A stretch of 47,038 nt of DNA from an uncultured bacterium (GCA_949300025.1 CASGCS010000016.1:1-47038); one strand, 5' to 3'; shown: positions 8,136 through 18,706, counted from the first letter of the stretch. A program made the numbers and translations. Notes: a model not told the origin generated them from the letters alone.

Positions 8136-9277
8136 TTTCCCTTTATTTTTTTATATTCATCCATCATGGAGCGGGCTACTTTTTCCGACGCTCCCTCCCC
8201 GCCGAGAATCTCCCTGACCTTTGCGTAGTCTGCCTTCATGGCGGCAATGTAATTTTCATCTGTCAGCAGCCTGTCGAGTTCACAGGCAATATTCTCCACC
8301 GTACAGTCGTGCTGGATGAGTTCCTTGAAAATATGTTTGTCCAGAATCAGGTTGGCCAGGCTTATATAGTTCAGTCTTACCACTGCACGGGCTATCATGT
8401 AACTGATTTCGTTTCCGCCGTAGCAGACAACCTGCGGAGTGCCTATTATGGCCGCCTCCAGGCTTGCCGTCCCGGAACTTATTATGGCTGCGCTGCTGTG
8501 CCGCAGTATCGGATAGGTCTCGTTTCTGACAACTGTTATGTTTTCAACCTTATGCCGGCTCAATATCTTTTCATAAAGGGAATCCTCTATGGACGGAGCT
8601 GCGGCCAGCAGAAACTGGTACTCTGCATATTGCGGAGCAAGACGGGCCATCCGTGGAAGCAGGTAGCCAATCTCGCTTTTTCTGCTTCCGGCAAGCAGCG
8701 CTATAATCTTTCTCTTTTCGTCGAGGCCGTGTCTTTTGCAGAACTCCGCCCGGCTTTCCGACGAAAACCTGTATGTCGCAGTGCTGTCGAGAAGCGGATT
8801 GCCATTATAGAGGGCCTCTATGCCGTGCCGTCTGAAGTATTCAATTTCAAACGGGAAGATTATGAAGAGCCTGTCGACATACTTTCTTATCTTTTTTATC
8901 CTTCCCTCTTTCCAGGCCCACACTTTGGGCGCAATATAGTAGAAGACGGGAATGCCGTTCTTGTGGGCGAACTTCGCGATTTTTATGTTGAACCCGGGAT
9001 AGTCTATGAGTATGAGCACATCTGGCTTGTACTCGAGAATGTCTCTCTTGCACCGTTTGAGGTTTCTGAAGATGGTCCCCAGTTTAAGAAGCACCTCCAC
9101 AAACCCCATGACAGCCCCCTCCTTGTAGTGTTTTACAAGCTTTCCCCCGGCTTCGCGCATCATATCTCCGCCCCAGCATTCTATTTCTGAACCGGGATCT
9201 GTGCTTTTTATGCCCCGTATAAGGTTAGACCCGTGCAGGTCTCCCGATGCCTCTCCGGCAATTATAAAATATTTCAT
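8132..9277 (-). CDS. lpxB: Lipid-A-disaccharide synthase
   Basis: 381 residues starting at the ATG (9275-9277) that gives MKYFIIAGEASGDLHG; a TTG three codons upstream is also in frame but less likely. LpxB is a GT19 glycosyltransferase that condenses UDP-2,3-diacylglucosamine with lipid X to make the lipid A disaccharide at the inner-membrane surface. Family signatures include AGEASGDLHGSNLIRG, DYPGFNIKIAK, YYIAPKVWAWKEGRIKKI, LLAGSRKSEI and ISSGTASLEAAIIGTPQVVCY. It lies 16 bp after surE and overlaps dapF. Confidence 0.96.
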   Translation of the reverse strand: MKYFIIAGEASGDLHGSNLIRGIKSTDPGSEIECWGGDMMREAGGKLVKHYKEGAVMGFVEVLLKLGTIFRNLKRCKRDILEYKPDVLILIDYPGFNIKIAKFAHKNGIPVFYYIAPKVWAWKEGRIKKIRKYVDRLFIIFPFEIEYFRRHGIEALYNGNPLLDSTATYRFSSESRAEFCKRHGLDEKRKIIALLAGSRKSEIGYLLPRMARLAPQYAEYQFLLAAAPSIEDSLYEKILSRHKVENITVVRNETYPILRHSSAAIISSGTASLEAAIIGTPQVVCYGGNEISYMIARAVVRLNYISLANLILDKHIFKELIQHDCTVENIACELDRLLTDENYIAAMKADYAKVREILGGEGASEKVARSMMDEYKKIKGK

Positions 9278-9293
9278 GACAGTCAATGTTGGC

Positions 9294-10085
9294 CTAAAGG
9301 TTCCACATCTGTTTCAATCTCTCCATTTCGCCATAGTCTGTGGTGTCTATATTGTGCGGTACGACAGATATGTATCCCAGGCTCACTACTTTGTGGTCTG
9401 CATTCTCGCTGCTGTCTGTATCCAGGAATTCGCCGGTCATGTAGTAGAGTTCTTCTTCGCCCTCTTCCATGGACTGGTGGAACTCCTTTATCCACATGCC
9501 CATACCTTGTTTGGCAAACTTGAACCCTTTAATTTCTTCCCTTTTGACATAGGGGAAGTTTACATTCAGGTATACGCCCTTTTTGGGCGGGCAGGCTATT
9601 GTATTCTCAATAACCTTTTCTATGTATGGCCCGATGTGTGAAAAATCGGGGTCTTTAAGATCGGTCGAGAGCGAAAGCCCTACCGACGGTATTCCATATA
9701 TCGACCCCTCGGTTGCAGCGCCCAGCGTGCCGGAATAGATGGAGGCGGCGGAGGCGTTAGAACCGTGGTTTATTCCGGAAACCAGCAGGTCGGGCTTGCT
9801 GTCTATTGAAAAAAAGGAGTTCATTGCCATTTTGACACAATCTGCGGGAGTGCCTGTCAGAGCATATATTCTCAATCTTCTGCCATTCTCCTCTCTCTCC
9901 GAAATCTTGTGGAGTCTTACCTTGTATGCCAGCGACAGCGCAACTGACATGCCAGACTGTGCCTTTTCAGGAGCAATTACAGTTACGTTCCCATACTTGA
10001 GAAGCAGGTTGGCCAGTGTGTTTATGCCCTTGGCGGAATAACCGTCGTCGTTGGTTACCAATATCTCTAAATCTCTTTTGTTCAT
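9294..10085 (-). CDS. surE: 5'/3'-nucleotidase SurE
   Basis: 263 residues. SurE is a metal-dependent survival-protein phosphatase acting on nucleoside monophosphates. The metal-site aspartates are in ILVTNDDGYSAKGI (D13, D14), followed by VIAPEKAQSGMSVALS, ALTGTPADCVKMA and VSGINHGSNAS. It is the first gene of the surE-lpxB-dapF run, an arrangement common in Bacteroidota. A weak -7-like element (TACCTTTA, 10116-10123 on the minus strand) lies upstream. Confidence 0.95.
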   Translation of the reverse strand: MNKRDLEILVTNDDGYSAKGINTLANLLLKYGNVTVIAPEKAQSGMSVALSLAYKVRLHKISEREENGRRLRIYALTGTPADCVKMAMNSFFSIDSKPDLLVSGINHGSNASAASIYSGTLGAATEGSIYGIPSVGLSLSTDLKDPDFSHIGPYIEKVIENTIACPPKKGVYLNVNFPYVKREEIKGFKFAKQGMGMWIKEFHQSMEEGEEELYYMTGEFLDTDSSENADHKVVSLGYISVVPHNIDTTDYGEMERLKQMWNL

Positions 10086-10146
10086 TATCTTATATAAATT
10101 CTTAAAAAATGTGCCTAAAGGTAGTTATTTTTTTGTTCAAAATTTA

Positions 10147-10154
10147 TACATTTG
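10147..10154 (+). promoter_or_regulatory. Putative -7 box of gapA
   Basis: TACATTTG matches TAnnTTTG. It precedes a 68-base leader to the gapA ATG. The nearest TTG (10133-10135) is too close to be a standard -33 element, so only the -7 box is supported. Confidence 0.5.
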
Positions 10155-10192
10155 CACGGTTTTTGGAGCATGCGGGGTGGCAATCGGTATAG

Positions 10193-11227
<1,035 letters not shown>

Positions 11228-11247
11228 TTGAGTTTTCAAGTATATCT

Positions 11248-11282
11248 AAAGAGGGTTCCGCATCGTGCGGCGCCCTCTTTTC
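11248..11282 (+). terminator. Intrinsic terminator after gapA
   Basis: The perfect arms AAAGAGGG (11248-11255) and CCCTCTTT (11273-11280) enclose an inner CCGCA/TGCGG pair, and the hairpin runs into TTTTCGTTT. It lies 20 bp after the gapA stop. Confidence 0.85.
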
Positions 11283-11300
11283 GTTTCTATAAAAAATTGT

Positions 11301-11308
11301 TACTTTTG
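11301..11308 (+). promoter_or_regulatory. Putative -7 box of the sensor-trkH-helicase genes
   Basis: TACTTTTG matches TAnnTTTG, 26 bp before the start codon. The -33 region overlaps the tail of the gapA terminator and has no clear TTG. Confidence 0.5.
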
Positions 11309-11334
11309 CGCGAAAAGCACATGGCGGTAGAGTT

Positions 11335-12132
11335 ATGAGTATTCGCAAAAAGATATTTTCAGGCTTTGTAATGATAGCAACCATCCTGTTGCTCTCGAGC
11401 CTTATTGCCATATATGAATTCATAAGCATGAGAAGAGAGGTCTCCAAGGTCATATATGAAAATATTACGAGCATAAACATATCGAACATGCTCATGGAGA
11501 TAACAGACGAGTATAACTTCACTCTCTTCAAGAGCATGGATGAGCCTGAGGGGGCGGTAATCCCGGATGTAAACAAGGATACCAGATTCACGGATTTTTT
11601 TGAAGAAGCCTCGATGCGTTATACGAATGTGCAGGAGAAGAATATGGCGGATTCTGTAAGGTATGCCTACACGGCCTATATACACCTTATGAAAAACGCG
11701 CCCTATGTATGGCAGGGAACATCGTACGAGCGCAGGGAGTGGTATTTCGAGCGGATGTATCCGGTTTATATGAAGTTGCGTAACTATATAGAGCAGCTGA
11801 CAGTGCTTTCACAGACCTCCCTTACACGGAATTTCGAGAATCTGAACGACAGTTTTTACAGAAGCCTGATGCCAAGCGTGGGGGCGGTCTCTGTGGGAAT
11901 ATTGCTTATCATGCTCTTCAACTATTTTATAAACTGCTATTTCATATCGCCCGTACTTAAAATTTCTGCAGGAATTGCGGACTATAAGAAATTCGGCAGG
12001 AAGTACTCTGTCTCTATCGGCAACAATGACGAACTGAGTACGCTGAACAACAATATCAGAGAACTGATAGACCTCTATTCCAAACTGAAATCGGCAAGGC
12101 AGAAAGAGATTAACAAGGAAAGAAACGTATGA
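11335..12132 (+). CDS. Membrane sensor with HAMP-like end and no output domain
   Basis: 265 residues. The layout is a short basic start, TM1 (about 8-28, FSGFVMIATILLLSSLIAIY), a mostly helical extracytoplasmic region of about 150 residues resembling a four-helix-bundle ligand domain, TM2 (about 180-203), then a HAMP-like linker (SPVLKISAGIADY through NDELSTLNNNIRELIDLYSKL). It stops after a short basic tail: no HisKA, HATPase, GGDEF or methyl-accepting domain follows. The stop overlaps the trkH ATG (ATGA), so the two are translationally coupled. It may be a truncated histidine kinase or a free-standing regulator of TrkH; the sequence does not decide. Confidence 0.7.
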   Translation: MSIRKKIFSGFVMIATILLLSSLIAIYEFISMRREVSKVIYENITSINISNMLMEITDEYNFTLFKSMDEPEGAVIPDVNKDTRFTDFFEEASMRYTNVQEKNMADSVRYAYTAYIHLMKNAPYVWQGTSYERREWYFERMYPVYMKLRNYIEQLTVLSQTSLTRNFENLNDSFYRSLMPSVGAVSVGILLIMLFNYFINCYFISPVLKISAGIADYKKFGRKYSVSIGNNDELSTLNNNIRELIDLYSKLKSARQKEINKERNV

Positions 12133-13574
12133 ATCTCAGCGTAGTTGCAAGAAATATAGGAATTGCGTTGCTCTCAAATGCCGTTTTCATGTTTTTGGGG
12201 GTGATTGTCTCCATTGCATACGGATTCGACTCTTCGTTTTCACCTCTTCTGCTGAGCGGTGTGATAACGCTCATCGCCGGCCTCTTTCCGCTAGTGTTCG
12301 TAGGGAAAAGCAACAATATAAACGCGAAGGAAGGATTTACGATAGTGGTCTTTGCATGGATACTCTCATGTCTGTTCGGGATGCTGCCCTATGTGCTTTG
12401 GGGAGGAGAATTTACTCTTATAAATGCCTGGTATGAAAGCGTCTCAGGCTATACGACATGTGGAGGGACAATTCTCTCCGACGTGGAAAGTCTGCCAAAG
12501 GGGTTGCTTTTCTGGCGCTCCTCAACCCACTTCCTTGGAGGCTTGGGCATTGTGGTATTCATGCTTCTGGTATTGCCTTCGGTAAGCAGTTTCAGCAAAA
12601 GACTCAAGGATGTGGAGACCTCTTCGCTTTCGCAGGAAAACTACAGGTTCAGGACAAAGCAGACAATATATGTGATGTTTTCTGTCTATTTTGGAATAAC
12701 CATAGCGGAGACACTCTGCCTCATGCTGGCGGGAATGGATTTTTTCAATGCGATAAACCATGCCTTTTCTACCGTGGCCACAGGCGGCTTCAGTACGCTC
12801 AACGATTCGGTAAAAGGGTTCGACTCAGTGTTGATAGAGTACATAATACTCTTCTTCATGCTGCTCTCCGGCCTGCATTTCGGGCTTATATATTCATCTG
12901 TAACCACCCGTTCCCTGAAGATATTCAAATCTCCGGTTGTCAAGTATTATATTGCATGTGTGCTTATATTTTCGGTCGTAATAACAGTAAACCTGCTGGC
13001 TGCGGGAGTGGAGACAAATTGGGGCGAAGCAATGTCGCATTCGCTTTTTCAGGTAGTCTCCGTCTCAACCTCTACAGGCTTTGCAACTTCGGAAATATCT
13101 GTATGGCCTAATTTTGCAATGTTGCTCATGCTCTTTCTGATGATTCAGGGCGCCTGTTCCGGCTCTACTACAGGAGGCGTAAAGGCAGACCGTTTTTTGA
13201 TTTTCTTTAAGTCTATAAAGGCGCAACTGAAAAAATATGTGCATCCTAATGCAGTTATGCCCGTTAAGGTGGGGAAACATACCGTAGATTATGATCTGGT
13301 CTCTTCCGTAAACCTGTTCATTCTTTTCTATTTTCTCATACTTTTTGCAGGTACGCTCGTTCTCACCCTTCTTGGAGTAGGAATGGAGGAAGCGGTCTCT
13401 TCTGTCATATCCAATACCGGAAATGTGGGAGTCGCATTCGGTGACGTAGGCTCCTTTGGAAACTACGGTTATTTTCCGGCTGCCGCCAAATTCGTTCTGG
13501 CGCTGCTGATGCTCATAGGAAGGTTTGAAATATTCTCGTTCATAGTAATATTCGTGATTTACAAATGGCGGTAG
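12129..13574 (+). CDS. trkH: TrkH-family potassium uptake protein
   Basis: 481 residues with many membrane segments arranged as four M1-P-M2 repeats. The four pore loops are visible: ESVSGYTTCGG, FSTVATGGFSTLN, VSVSTSTGFATSE and ISNTGNVGVAFGD, each with the filter glycine. GACSGSTTGGVKADRF is also typical. TrkH is the pore subunit of an inner-membrane K+ uptake system normally gated by TrkA, but no trkA is present here. It overlaps the upstream sensor by 4 bp and the downstream helicase start by 10 bp. The C-terminus (IFVIYKWR) is complete. Confidence 0.94.
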   Translation: MNLSVVARNIGIALLSNAVFMFLGVIVSIAYGFDSSFSPLLLSGVITLIAGLFPLVFVGKSNNINAKEGFTIVVFAWILSCLFGMLPYVLWGGEFTLINAWYESVSGYTTCGGTILSDVESLPKGLLFWRSSTHFLGGLGIVVFMLLVLPSVSSFSKRLKDVETSSLSQENYRFRTKQTIYVMFSVYFGITIAETLCLMLAGMDFFNAINHAFSTVATGGFSTLNDSVKGFDSVLIEYIILFFMLLSGLHFGLIYSSVTTRSLKIFKSPVVKYYIACVLIFSVVITVNLLAAGVETNWGEAMSHSLFQVVSVSTSTGFATSEISVWPNFAMLLMLFLMIQGACSGSTTGGVKADRFLIFFKSIKAQLKKYVHPNAVMPVKVGKHTVDYDLVSSVNLFILFYFLILFAGTLVLTLLGVGMEEAVSSVISNTGNVGVAFGDVGSFGNYGYFPAAAKFVLALLMLIGRFEIFSFIVIFVIYKWR

Positions 13575-14989
13575 AGGCATATCTGAATGAAAAGCTTCTT
13601 GAAAAGGCAGGCTATACTCCAACAAAATGCCAGAAGGAGCTGTTTTCGACCCTTTCTGCCTTTATAGCAGATTCTGATGCCGACAACTGGCTTATGCTCG
13701 TAACCGGATATGCAGGTACCGGAAAGACCACCGCTCTCTCTTCCCTGGTTTCGCTTTTGAAAGAGTTGAACAGACGCTATATCCTGATGGCCCCAACCGG
13801 AAGGGCTGCCAAGGTGCTGCGCAGTTATGCCGGAGTGAGTGCAAAGACAATCCACAAGCAGATTTACCGGCAGAAGAGTCTTCAGGAGATAGAAGGAGAG
13901 TTCTCCATAGACATGAACAAGTTTACCGATACTTTTTTTATTGTGGACGAGGCTTCCCTCATAAACAACGCATCGGCGGGCATTTCGATATTCGGAAGCG
14001 GGAATCTTCTGGAAGATCTTATCAAATATGTGCGTTCCAACCGTGGCAACAAACTTATACTCATGGGAGATCCTGCGCAACTCCCGCCTGTGGGAATGGA
14101 GTGCAGCCCGGCGCTGGACAGAGATTACCTCTCGCGCTACTGCAACAGACTCTACTTTTCGCATCTGACATCGGTGGTCAGGCAGCGGAAAAGCAGCGGC
14201 ATACTGCATAATGCAACTCTGCTGCGCAATGAGATTGAAATGGGAGACACTTCTCCATTCAGCCTTTCGGTCAAGGATTTCGACGATGTTGAACGGACAA
14301 GCGGTGCCGAAATGACAGAGTCTCTTTCATGGGCGATAGACACGTACGGGCTGGACGAGGTAGTGGTGCTCTGCCGTTCGAACATCCGTGCCAACAGATA
14401 CAATGAAGGAATAAGGGGGCGGGTGCTCTTCAGGGAGGAGCGGCTTGCAAAGGGCGACAAACTCATGGTGGTAAAGAACTGTTACCATTTTGCCGAACAG
14501 AACCCCGATTTGGATTTTATAGCAAACGGTGATATGTGTATTCTGGAGCATATAGGAAATTACGAAGAACTTTACGGTTTCAACTTCGCTACCGCAAGGC
14601 TCTCCTTTCCCGATTATGACAATACTCAGATTGTTGCAAAAATAATTACCGACACCCTGACCTCTACCGAAGCCGCACTCTCCAGAGAGCAGCAGAGGCT
14701 TCTGTATGAAAACGTGGCTGAGGATTACAGCGAAATCAGAACCAAGAAGGAGAGACTCAGGGCGATACGCGAAGACAAATATTACAATGCGTTGCAGATA
14801 AAGTACGCAACGGCCATAACATGCCATAAATCGCAGGGAGGCCAGTGGAAGTGCGTATTTATAGACAATCCGTTCTGGAAGGAGGAACTTACGATAGATG
14901 ACAAGAAATGGCTCTATACGGCAATAACAAGGGGTGTGGAGCGGGTTTTTTTCGTAAATTTCAGAGACGGTTTTTTTACAGACAAATAG
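13565..14989 (+). CDS. RecD-like ATP-dependent DNA helicase
   Basis: 474 residues of superfamily 1. Walker A is GYAGTGKT at 48-55; motif Ia is in LMAPTGRAAKVL; Walker B is FFIVDEAS with D129/E130; the motif III-like segment is LILMGDPAQLPPVG; the UvrD_C_2-type end is ATAITCHKSQGGQWKCVFID followed by YTAITRG. The size and motifs match the AAA_30/RecD-like helicases common in Bacteroidota, which act alone rather than in RecBCD. The ATG lies inside the end of trkH in another frame; this start is supported by the alignable N-terminus TPTKCQKELF. Confidence 0.9.
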   Translation: MAVEAYLNEKLLEKAGYTPTKCQKELFSTLSAFIADSDADNWLMLVTGYAGTGKTTALSSLVSLLKELNRRYILMAPTGRAAKVLRSYAGVSAKTIHKQIYRQKSLQEIEGEFSIDMNKFTDTFFIVDEASLINNASAGISIFGSGNLLEDLIKYVRSNRGNKLILMGDPAQLPPVGMECSPALDRDYLSRYCNRLYFSHLTSVVRQRKSSGILHNATLLRNEIEMGDTSPFSLSVKDFDDVERTSGAEMTESLSWAIDTYGLDEVVVLCRSNIRANRYNEGIRGRVLFREERLAKGDKLMVVKNCYHFAEQNPDLDFIANGDMCILEHIGNYEELYGFNFATARLSFPDYDNTQIVAKIITDTLTSTEAALSREQQRLLYENVAEDYSEIRTKKERLRAIREDKYYNALQIKYATAITCHKSQGGQWKCVFIDNPFWKEELTIDDKKWLYTAITRGVERVFFVNFRDGFFTDK

Positions 14990-15015
14990 AATATTCAGAT
15001 AAGGAGTCGACTGTT

Positions 15016-17187
15016 ATGAAAATTACTGTTGGAGCATGTGCGATAATGCTTTTTGCATCTACGCTTGCAAATGCCGCATTCCGGACCGGGGTTCCGGACT
15101 GGGGCAGAGAACTGAGCCGTGAAGAGATTCTCGGCGACATGCCTGAAGGAATCATGAACAAAACCCCCGTTCTTGCGGGCTGGGATTCAAGTGACCGGAT
15201 TCTCTTTTTTTCGGTAAACGGTAAAGAGAGGGTCAGGGAACTTTACAATATTAAGAACGGAGAGTGGGCAAGAGATACCCTTCAGACGGGCGATGTGGAA
15301 GAGGAGAAACAGGAGGGAGATTCTTTTGCTTCTCTGCTCAAAGAGCGTTTGGGTGAGGAAAAATATGGAAGATGCAGAAATGTGACCTCTTCTCCGGATT
15401 CCTCAAAGGTCGCCTATACGCTCGACAACGACCTGTATGTTTACGATTTTTCAACCGGCATGGAGAGCAGGCTTACATACAGGGAAAACGGGAATATATT
15501 GAACGGCTATGCCTCATGGGTCTATTATGAAGAGATTCTGGGACGTGCTTCCAGATACAAGGCTTTCTGGTGGGCACCGTCCGGGGATATGATTGCCTGG
15601 TACCGGTTCGACGAGAGCGGAGTGGGGATCTTCCCAATATATGATTCAGAAGGGCAGTACGGCTCCCTTCTCGAGACACGCTATCCAAAGGCAGGCTCTG
15701 CGAATCCTCAGGTGAAGATTAACATAGCGGATCTGGAGAGCGGCAGGAGAATAGAGGCCCCCTTCGACAGCCGGGCAGACCAGTATTTCGGGATACCGTT
15801 CTGGAGCGATGACAGCCGCAGGTTCATGGTGCCGTGGATGAACAGAGACCAGGATTCTCTCATTCTCTATGCTCTGGATATAGACCGCAGCACCGGAACA
15901 ATGACCAGGGAGTCTGTTTACAGCGAGCGGCAGGATACATGGATAGACTGGATTGCCGACATGCATTTTACGGATGACGGTTTCTACATGGTGCGTGACT
16001 TTGAAATGTGGGAACAGATATACTATCAGTCTTTCGACGGCAAAACCCTGAAAAGAATCACCGACGGTAAAAACTGGGGTGTGCAGATTATAAAAGTGGA
16101 TGAGAAGGGCGGTTATATCTATTTTTCTGCCCGCAGGGAGATTTCCACACGAAACGACTTTTACAAGGTAAGTCTCAAAAACGGCAGGATAACGCGCCTT
16201 TCGCAGGGTGAGTTCGATTATGGCAATATCTGTCTCTCGGAGGACAACAGGTATTTTGCTGCGGTGCGTTCCAATGCCGCGACTCCGCCACAGACTGTAT
16301 GGGGTACGACCAAAGGAAACGGAAAACTGACTGTCGTAACGGATATGAAAGGGGAGAAGTTTGATGATTATGCCCTTGCGCTGCCCCGGATGCTCTATAT
16401 GGAACTGGACGGCTACAGGCTTCCGGCCTATATGATCTTGCCCGTAGACCTCGATACTGCAAAAAAATATCCTGTAATAGTTAGCATCTACGGCGGCCCG
16501 AATGCGGGAACGGTAATGGACAGGTGGATGGGCCTGGGCGAGAAGACGCAGTGGTGGGCCCGGGAGGGAGTCATACAGATTTCGATAGATCACAGGGCAT
16601 CAGGGCACTGCGGCAAGGAGGGGCTGAACTTCATGCACAGGAATTTGCTTACGGTAGAACTGGAGGATTACAAGGCATGGATGAGGTATCTGTTTGAAAA
16701 ATATCCTTTCATAGAGAGAGAGAAGATTGGCATAACGGGCTTTTCATACGGCGGTTCAATGACAGCGCTGGCCGTTACCGAGGGCAGTGACTGTTTCAAA
16801 TACGGTATTGCAGGCGGAGGAGTCTACGACTATGCACTTTACGACACCCATTACGCTGAGCGTTACATGGATACTCCGCAGGACAACCCCGAGGGATATG
16901 CCCATACCAGACTGATGGAGAGAATCGCAAACTATAAGGGCGACAGTACGAACTTTTTGCGTATAACGCACGGTACGGCAGACGACAATGTTCACATGCA
17001 GAATACAATGCAGTATATAAATACTCTCCAGAACGCAGGCATGCAGTTTGAACTGATGCTTTATCCCGGAGAGTATCACGGTTACAGAGGCCCGAAAGCC
17101 GTCCACTCAAAACTCAGCGACTATATCTTCTGGTACAGGTATCTGCTCGATACAGTTCCCCCGAAGATACTGATGGAGAAAAAGTAG
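15016..17187 (+). CDS. Dipeptidyl-peptidase IV (S9B serine peptidase)
   Basis: 723 residues from the ATG at 15016, which gives a signal peptide (KITVGACAIMLFASTLANA); a longer in-frame start inside the helicase gene would bury it. An eight-bladed propeller domain (DPPIV_N) occupies about 40-480, including ASWVYYEEILGR. The alpha/beta hydrolase domain follows. The catalytic triad is S577 in GFSYGG, D656 in HGTADDNVH and H688 in GEYHGY, in DPP-IV order and context. It cleaves X-Pro or X-Ala dipeptides from peptides in the periplasm. It begins 26 bp after the helicase stop and may be read through from it. Confidence 0.95.
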   Translation: MKITVGACAIMLFASTLANAAFRTGVPDWGRELSREEILGDMPEGIMNKTPVLAGWDSSDRILFFSVNGKERVRELYNIKNGEWARDTLQTGDVEEEKQEGDSFASLLKERLGEEKYGRCRNVTSSPDSSKVAYTLDNDLYVYDFSTGMESRLTYRENGNILNGYASWVYYEEILGRASRYKAFWWAPSGDMIAWYRFDESGVGIFPIYDSEGQYGSLLETRYPKAGSANPQVKINIADLESGRRIEAPFDSRADQYFGIPFWSDDSRRFMVPWMNRDQDSLILYALDIDRSTGTMTRESVYSERQDTWIDWIADMHFTDDGFYMVRDFEMWEQIYYQSFDGKTLKRITDGKNWGVQIIKVDEKGGYIYFSARREISTRNDFYKVSLKNGRITRLSQGEFDYGNICLSEDNRYFAAVRSNAATPPQTVWGTTKGNGKLTVVTDMKGEKFDDYALALPRMLYMELDGYRLPAYMILPVDLDTAKKYPVIVSIYGGPNAGTVMDRWMGLGEKTQWWAREGVIQISIDHRASGHCGKEGLNFMHRNLLTVELEDYKAWMRYLFEKYPFIEREKIGITGFSYGGSMTALAVTEGSDCFKYGIAGGGVYDYALYDTHYAERYMDTPQDNPEGYAHTRLMERIANYKGDSTNFLRITHGTADDNVHMQNTMQYINTLQNAGMQFELMLYPGEYHGYRGPKAVHSKLSDYIFWYRYLLDTVPPKILMEKK

Positions 17188-17198
17188 CGGACGCAGTC

Positions 17199-18671
17199 TC
17201 AGTTTGCAAGACTTGCAGTCACTGCGTGGTTGAAGTCATTTGTAGAGTTGTTTGTATCAACCAGAGTGCCGTCGCTGTTCTTTTTGCGTTGCATGCTCTT
17301 TCCATAGCGTCCGGTATCGTCGCCGTTGACCGCACAATATGTAAATCCGGCATCAAGAGCGTCGCAGAAAGGATTGTATACATACTCTTCCTGTGTACTT
17401 ACAACCACTGCGTCTATAATCCAGTCGTTAGGAATTGCGTTATAGTTGAATTTTGCCGAAAAGTCCCTCCCGGCGGTATTCTGCCACTGACGGTCACCGC
17501 TCCAGAGGTAATCTTCGGATGAGGTGAACTGCTCCGCTGTTACATTCGACGGAATGGAGGCCAGTACATACCCGCTGTTCATCTGGGAGTTGAGGATAAA
17601 AATCGTCATGGTGCCGCTGATCCAGACTTCAAGGTTGGGAACATCGGGATTGTCTACATCCATTATGGATGTTATGGTTGATTCGTTGTACCATTCGAAA
17701 TCTGCACCGGTAAGGTCGAACGATGTTGCATTGCTGCTCTTGTAATTCTGTGCGTTGTTGGCGACAAGGATTGATTCTCCCGGCTCGAGAATATGTTTCC
17801 CGCTCTCTTTGGGGATGACATACATGCAGCCTATCGCCGCAACTTCGTTCCTGCGGTCTGGATTCCAGACAATATTCATCATAGCCTGGTTCTTGGATGT
17901 AATCTCGCTCTCTGCGATTGCAATGCCGCCTATGTCAAGCGTTTGGTCTGTGTTGTTGGTCAGCCTGAAATATTGTTCCATGTTGCGGGTGTCGACCTTT
18001 CCGGTTTCGGCTATCAGGTTGCTGGTTATGAATATCTCTTCAAAGAGCAGTTCGCCTGGTTCAACGTTGCGCCAGCTCTGGGTGATTTTCAGTGTGGCGA
18101 GAAGAGAACCGTCGCTCTTGTTTACGGTAACCTCTGCGGAGCGGTACTGGTCTGAACCGCTGTTTTCGCTTATATTGAGTACAACGCTGAACTCTTTTTT
18201 CTCCGCTACGCTTATCCAGCCGGCATCACCTGGTATGACAACTTCATATCCGTCGTTTTCAGGCAATACAATCTCTTTGGTATCTCCGGCTGCGCGTATG
18301 TTGAATGTCTGGTTTGCCGGATTTTCAGGGTTCTCGGTGCCGGTTTGGGTAATTGCGACCGTTGCAACGGAATTGCCGCTTCCGTATACTGTAATGACGG
18401 CGGCACGCGGTGCCACCTCTTCAGAACTTGTGATTGTGACAGTGACTTCGGTCGTTCCCGAGCCCTGCATGGGTGAAACCGTATACCATGTCTGTCCGTC
18501 GGTTTCAATATACCACTCACCCGGGGCTTCTACCGTAAAGGAGCCTGTGCCCCCCTTCATGTCGAGATTTACTTCATTGCTTGACAGTGTTACAGGACCG
18601 TCGTTTTCGCTGCATGCTGCCATTCCGATTGCAAGGAAGGCAAGCAATAAGATTCTTTTAAGATTTTTCAT
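17199..18671 (-). CDS. BACON-domain surface lipoprotein, DUF4876-like
   Basis: 490 residues. The lipoprotein signal ends in MAAC (Cys at about 20). Two BACON-type Ig-like modules follow (about 25-110, with WYTVSPMQGSGTTEVTVTI and VATVAITQTG, and about 115-205, with GWISVAEKK and ATLKITQSW). A lamin-tail-like or DUF4876-like region starts with LLFEEIFITSN and runs to the end, with NRMEQYFRLTN-type and GESILVANNA segments. It probably lies on the cell surface and helps the TonB receptor capture its ligand. It is the last gene of the 27.3-17.2 kb locus, 35 bp after the barrel gene, and converges on the DPP-IV gene. The DUF number is from memory and needs a Pfam check. Confidence 0.78.
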   Translation of the reverse strand: MKNLKRILLLAFLAIGMAACSENDGPVTLSSNEVNLDMKGGTGSFTVEAPGEWYIETDGQTWYTVSPMQGSGTTEVTVTITSSEEVAPRAAVITVYGSGNSVATVAITQTGTENPENPANQTFNIRAAGDTKEIVLPENDGYEVVIPGDAGWISVAEKKEFSVVLNISENSGSDQYRSAEVTVNKSDGSLLATLKITQSWRNVEPGELLFEEIFITSNLIAETGKVDTRNMEQYFRLTNNTDQTLDIGGIAIAESEITSKNQAMMNIVWNPDRRNEVAAIGCMYVIPKESGKHILEPGESILVANNAQNYKSSNATSFDLTGADFEWYNESTITSIMDVDNPDVPNLEVWISGTMTIFILNSQMNSGYVLASIPSNVTAEQFTSSEDYLWSGDRQWQNTAGRDFSAKFNYNAIPNDWIIDAVVVSTQEEYVYNPFCDALDAGFTYCAVNGDDTGRYGKSMQRKKNSDGTLVDTNNSTNDFNHAVTASLAN

Positions 18672-18706
18672 GTTACTTTTGTTTTATTGATATGATTAAT
18701 GATTTT

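Noticed and set aside
8309..9190. 293-codon plus-strand open frame opposite lpxB
   Set aside because: Shadow frame of a clearly identified LpxB.
14908..15015. Upstream extension of the DPP-IV gene into the helicase gene
   Set aside because: The ATG at 15016 places the signal peptide at the N-terminus; the extension would bury it.
15646..16593. Long minus-strand open frame inside the DPP-IV gene
   Set aside because: Antisense shadow of a gene with an intact catalytic triad; its own translation has no recognisable motif.
17755..18690. 311-codon plus-strand open frame opposite the BACON lipoprotein
   Set aside because: Shadow frame; the minus-strand gene has a lipobox and BACON modules in operon context.
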